NCBI GenBank assembly: GCA_013399115.1
Contig: VXAA01000168.1
Coordinates: 210,252 to 274,251 of the forward strand
Reading direction: 5' to 3'
Source of the DNA: Anseranas semipalmata
Lineage: Eukaryota; Chordata; Aves; Anseriformes; Anseranatidae
Length of the DNA stretch: 64,000 nucleotides
A program made the position numbers and the translations under genes. Positions 60,780-64,000 of this stretch are shown here, piece after piece (position 1 is the first letter of the stretch; every line of letters begins with the position of its first letter). The notes below the pieces were generated by a model. That model worked only from the letters and a program-made list of their open reading frames with translations. It ran no database searches and had not been told where the DNA came from.

Positions 60780-60960
60780 GCCGGCGTAATCAGTAATAGC
60801 TCGCTTGGGCATTGCGTGGAGTATGAGGTTACTTCTGTAAATCTATTATCTTTTTTTGGCAATTAGGACCAGTTAGGAGCCTTGGGAATACATGCAGCAA
60901 ATAGCAGGAAGCCCGGTTAAGCACATCTTGTTGCTTATTTGAGCCCAGTTAAACAAGTCT
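60780..60960. promoter_or_regulatory. Candidate conserved non-coding element
   Basis: An AT-balanced block inside GC-rich intron, with GTAATCAGTAATAG, GGCAATTAGGACC and CAGTTAAACAAG motifs (homeodomain- and forkhead-like). Pattern-based only. Confidence 0.2.
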
Positions 60961-61692
60961 CCTGTGGCACAGCCCTACAGCTGGTAGCAAAACCCATAAT
61001 GCTCCAAAGCCGATCTCCAGCGCTGGGATTGCTTCTCTTTGCAGTGTGCAACCCTGGAGATTTCCATTCAATGAGTTCAGAGGCAGAAGCGGGGAGCTCA
61101 CCCCAGCCTGGGCAACCCCCAGCAATCTCTGCAGGTCCCATCGAGAAGCACCTGGAGTCCTTGCACCGCCTCGATGCCGGAGGCGTCGTGCCGTCAGCAA
61201 AGCCCCGGCGCAAAGGCAGGGCTGCGTGGCGGGACCTGACCACACATGTCGATCCCAGGATGGAAACAGCAAGACGCTGTTTTCTCTGGCCCGGGAAGAC
61301 AGCGACGTGTGTTTGTTTTCCATGCTATCTCTCGCACAGCGTTTGTTTTGCTTGTTGAGCGTTTCAGGAGATAAAATGACCTAAAGGGAGATTATTTTAT
61401 CCTAATTTAAGCTGTCAGTTTATCACTGACTTCTGCCTGCCTGCACCAGTAGGACAGCCTGCTCTGAGTCCCTGGGGAAACCTCTGCTAGAAAGTGAGAA
61501 TCTGGGGGGGGGATTTGCTGCAGTCTCACATCTAATCTTCGTTTATAACATCAACTACAAGCTGCTCCCCTGTCCCCCTGTGTCCTGTTAGTTCCCATTG
61601 CTCTGGACTGGCCAGTAGCTAATAAATCGCTTCGCTTCCCAGGGGGATCCCCTCTCTAACTGGGGCCTGGGGTTGTGTTTCTCGTGCTGCAG

Positions 61693-61876
61693 GCTGGTGG
61701 AAGAGTTCATGCTGCTGGCGAACATGGCTGTGGCCCATCAGATCTACCGCTCCTTCCCCGAGCAGGCCCTGCTTCGCCGACATCCCCCTCCCCAGACCAA
61801 GCTGCTGAAAGACCTGATGGAGTTTTGCAACCAAGTTGGCCTCGACATCGACTTCAGCAGTGCGGGGACCCTGCAC
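61693..61876 (+). CDS. DIS3L2: DIS3L2 exon, RNB domain segment 4 (184 bp)
   Basis: A 184-bp exon after CGTGCTGCAG and before GTGAGT (CAC/GTGAGT). Its first G completes the lysine codon split from 33616; 61 full codons follow and it ends in phase 0. The start [19 protein letters not shown] carries the EEFMLLAN signature of RNase II/DIS3 nucleases, and [11 protein letters not shown] carries the conserved arginine-histidine-proline motif near the active-site channel. The end reads [18 protein letters not shown]. It corresponds to about human residues 581-641. The DNA is GC-rich, so a second frame across the exon is also fully open; that alternative frame is the one used if the preceding 80-bp exon is skipped. 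The downstream intron is short (1.1 kb). Confidence 0.97.
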
Positions 61877-62978
61877 GTGAGTGCACTGGCCTGGTGGGGA
61901 GCAAGGATGCAGGGGCGAAGGGTGTGCGGCTGTGCGATGGTGTGTGTGGGGCAGCGTGTGGTTTATCCCCTGCCCTGTCTCTCCCAGCTCCTCCTTGAGG
62001 CACCAGTGTGGGAAGTACTGGAGATGCCACCATCTTTCCAGCCCCTGCAGCGCTGGTGGGAGCACTGCTGCTGAGCAAAGGGGAGGAGGGAGGACCAGAG
62101 TCCCAAGGCCAGGCAGGGCTTTCAGGACAAAATCTCATGGGAGATCCTGGGCAGGTCACTTGCTCTGTACCACAGGGAAAGTAGCTCGGAAAGGAGATGT
62201 TTCTGTCTGGACTGCTGAAGATCTCAGGGAGGGGAGGGTGGGGAACGGGGACTGGGAACGACTGGAGAACAGTGCTGGAAAAGGTCAGATGCAGCCAGCA
62301 TGGGGAGTATCGGACCAATCCTCTGTCCCAAGGCTGAACTCCAGCTGACCAGCACAGCACAGTTTCCAGGATTTTCTCTACTCACTGCAACTGGACTGTG
62401 GATAATCCTCTGTTAATCACATCCCCGCTGGCCTCCCTCACGCCGCTCCATCAGCTGGGGCTGCTTTCCCCGCTCGCTGGCTGTGCCGAAGCTATGTCAG
62501 CAGACACGGGGCTGTGCACTCAGCTCCTCTTCCACACTTTGAACTCTCCCAGCCCTTCCTTGCTGGTAGCCCCAGGTGGTGACCTCCCATACCCACATCT
62601 CCCCAACGTCCCATTAGTGCATGCGCTGAAGCTCTCAGTGTCTGGATGGGAGCCAGGCACAGGTCAGGAGAAGGGTTACAAGTGCTCTTGCATGCTGCAC
62701 GCCAGCCAGCGGTCCCTGTTCCCCATGTGCTCCCTGCCTTCAGCCCCACGAGGTGGCTCAGGGCTCAGAAGCTCTGTGTACAGCCCTGTCGGGGCTGCGC
62801 TGCCTGCTGGGGCCAGAGCAAAACCCAGCTTCACGTGTGCTTTTTGTTTTATGAGGGGATTTGCAGGGAAAAGAGGAATTGGGCTCTGATGAGCTGCTGT
62901 TCTCCCCAGTATGATCGGTCTGATTCTCCCTACCACCACTGCTTGCCAGCACTGAAAACTGTCTCTCTTCTCCTCCAG
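61877..62978 (+). other. DIS3L2: DIS3L2 intron, 1,102 bp, phase 0
   Basis: It starts GTGAGT and ends CTTCTCCTCCAG. It is GC-rich, and long open frames on both strands (for example 61854-62360 minus, 62398-62889 plus) reflect composition. No gene or repeat was recognised. Confidence 0.9.
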
Positions 62979-63065
62979 AAAAGCTTAAATGAAACGTTTG
63001 GGGCTGACAAATACTCCGAAGCCAGAAAAGAAGTGCTGACCAACATGTTCTCCAGGCCCATGCAG
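62979..63065 (+). CDS. DIS3L2: DIS3L2 exon, RNB domain segment 5 (29 codons)
   Basis: An 87-bp exon between CTCCTCCAG and GTAAGA (CAG/GTAAGA), phase 0 at both ends. It encodes [17 protein letters not shown] followed by [12 protein letters not shown], matching about human residues 642-670, where human has KSL, TFG, DKYS and EVLTNM at the same places. The next exon, outside the window, should carry the conserved ALYFC and HF(T)SPIRR motifs of the RNB domain. Skipping it would remove 29 residues in frame. The open frame 62646-63368 runs through this exon into both introns and is not a separate gene. Confidence 0.96.
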
Positions 63066-64000
63066 GTAAGACGAGCACCATGCTGTCAGACACATCTGGC
63101 TGCAGCTCCATCTTCGCCCTGGCCCTTCCTACGTTACCATAGCTCATCATTACATAGAGGGAGAGTGAACAGACACCGAGCACAGTGCTGCGGGGCTCCC
63201 AGCAGCTTCCCCCAGTGCTTCCAGCCCTGTGCAGCTGGCAGTGGGGGTATCCCCTGGGCAGCAGATCTTCACTGGATGGAAGGGTCAGGCCGAGTCTTTC
63301 CCCGTGCCTCGCAGTGCCCCTGTGGGGTTGCGGCATTTCACACTTTGAAGTTATGTGCAGGATGCTAGCAGACTTGCAGGGACCCAGCGGGCACCATGAA
63401 GAGCTGGTGACAGGCTCCATGGCTCATGTTCGTGCCAGCTCCTCATGTCACAGCATCCAAACTGGCTTCTCGTCCAAAGTCAGGAGTGAGGACAATGCAG
63501 CAGTGTGGTACTAGCCACAAATCACAGTTTGGTACCTAGACACATGCTCTTAGAAGCAGGAAAGCTCTGGAAACCCTTTGGTCTCCCTTCAGGACAAAAG
63601 ACCTTCTGTAAAGGTCTATGCAGTGGAGGTTTGTTGCACTGCTCCTGATGATTGTCATGTCTGATGTGTCTGCAGCTCAGGACACTTACTTGGGTGCTTA
63701 TCACCATCAAAAAAAGTTTTTGTGAAGCATCTGTCTTTCTATATTTGCTGCTGGGCATAGCGCAGTGTCTTCTGGGGGAAGTCCTACCACACAGGGAAAA
63801 GGGGCATGTTGCTGGAATGGTCTCTCTGCTGTGGCCTGCTGATCACTGCAGGAATGAATCATCTTCCCATCATCGCTCATTTGACTGTCACTCTTCTAAT
63901 TAGCTCATTTGCTCCATTTACTCATTAGCAGTTGCCTGAAGTCCTGCTGTACTTCAGTGACTTAGTGCTTGCAAGTAGAACTGGGGACCAAAGCTGTTTA
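63066..64000 (+). other. DIS3L2: 5' part of the next DIS3L2 intron
   Basis: It starts GTAAGA and continues beyond the window. I see no exon, repeat or RNA gene in these 935 bp. Confidence 0.85.

Larger units (their letters stand above)
45001..61692 (+). other. DIS3L2: DIS3L2 28.1-kb intron, 3' part
   Basis: This part contains a CR1 relic (51600-51765), a hairpin (52399-52433), a candidate cassette exon (52550-52607), enhancer-like blocks (54540-55110, 56780-57070, 60780-60960), a CTG repeat (55677-55694) and a CpG-dense patch (57940-58180). G+C content rises towards the 3' end. It ends with TTTCTCGTGCTGCAG before 61693. The long chance frames here (56009-56731 plus, 59603-60256 plus) have no recognisable domains. 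Confidence 0.85.
1..64000 (+). other. DIS3L2: Internal part of the DIS3L2 gene (five exons and flanking introns)
   Basis: All recognisable coding sequence in the window belongs to one gene on the + strand. Conceptually joining the five exons gives 231 in-frame codons without a stop, matching the RNB domain of DIS3L2 as I recall the human protein. DIS3L2 is a cytoplasmic, exosome-independent 3'-to-5' exoribonuclease that prefers 3'-oligouridylated RNAs such as uridylated pre-let-7 and structured non-coding RNAs; human loss of function causes Perlman syndrome. The first and last exons are absent, so the promoter, start codon, cold-shock domains, S1 domain and 3'UTR cannot be assessed. Paralogues DIS3 and DIS3L are less likely, because segments such as [16 protein letters not shown] and [10 protein letters not shown] fit DIS3L2 closely. 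Confidence 0.95.

Noticed and set aside
61675..61998. Second open frame through the exon at 61693
   Set aside because: It is an alternative frame of a GC-rich coding exon, relevant only if the preceding 80-bp exon is skipped; not an independent gene.
62646..63368. 240-codon + strand open frame
   Set aside because: It is the DIS3L2 exon 62979-63065 extended by chance into both flanking introns; clear splice sites bound the conserved part.
62758..63420. 220-codon minus-strand open frame
   Set aside because: It runs antisense across a DIS3L2 exon and its open length follows from GC-rich coding and intron sequence; no recognisable protein.
1..64000. Bacterial-style features: operons, ribosome binding sites, CRISPR arrays, insertion sequences, tRNA or rRNA genes
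   Set aside because: The window is a vertebrate gene with spliced exons; no regularly spaced repeats, cloverleaf-like sequences or transposase frames were seen.

Overview
The window is vertebrate genomic DNA, most probably from a bird. It lies entirely inside one large protein-coding gene read on the + strand, DIS3L2, the 3'-to-5' exoribonuclease of the RNase II/RNB family. Five consecutive coding exons are visible: 1370-1477, 7122-7355, 33537-33616, 61693-61876 and 62979-63065. Each is bounded by AG/GT splice sites. Their phases (0, 0, 2, 0, 0 at the 3' ends) join into one uninterrupted reading frame of 231 codons. The sum is 693 nt, about a quarter of the roughly 885-residue human protein, and it corresponds to roughly human residues 440-670 (numbering recalled, not computed), within the catalytic RNB domain. 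Upstream exons (cold-shock domains and the first catalytic aspartates) and downstream exons (end of RNB, S1 domain) lie outside the window.

The bird assignment rests on three points: the close but non-identical match to mammalian DIS3L2, a 3'-end fragment of a CR1-type LINE near 51.6-51.77 kb, and very low recent-repeat content in large introns. A non-avian reptile cannot be excluded and I do not name a species.

Layout: 1-1369 is the end of an upstream intron. 1478-7121 is a 5.6-kb intron with a TATA/AP-1 cluster just before the next exon. 7356-33536 is a 26.2-kb intron with CpG-dense islands at about 20.2-20.45, 22.0-22.96 and 24.66-24.83 kb, several short simple repeats and perfect hairpin-forming palindromes. 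33617-61692 is a 28.1-kb intron with blocks that look like conserved non-coding elements, the CR1 relic, and a 58-bp sequence with good splice signals that could be a frame-breaking cassette exon. 61877-62978 is a 1.1-kb intron and 63066-64000 is the start of the next one. No other gene, tRNA, rRNA, CRISPR array or intact mobile element was found. Almost all other open frames are chance frames in intron DNA.

The points most worth a second look are: (1) the 58-bp candidate poison exon at 52550-52607, whose inclusion would give a stop codon four codons after exon 33537-33616's last complete codon, with a 12-bp-arm hairpin about 120 bp upstream; (2) perfect short-loop inverted repeats, strongest at 21091-21117, compatible with template-switch mutations or structured RNA; (3) the tiny 80-bp exon isolated between 26-kb and 28-kb introns; (4) intragenic CpG islands and enhancer-like blocks, in a gene that in human lies next to NPPC.
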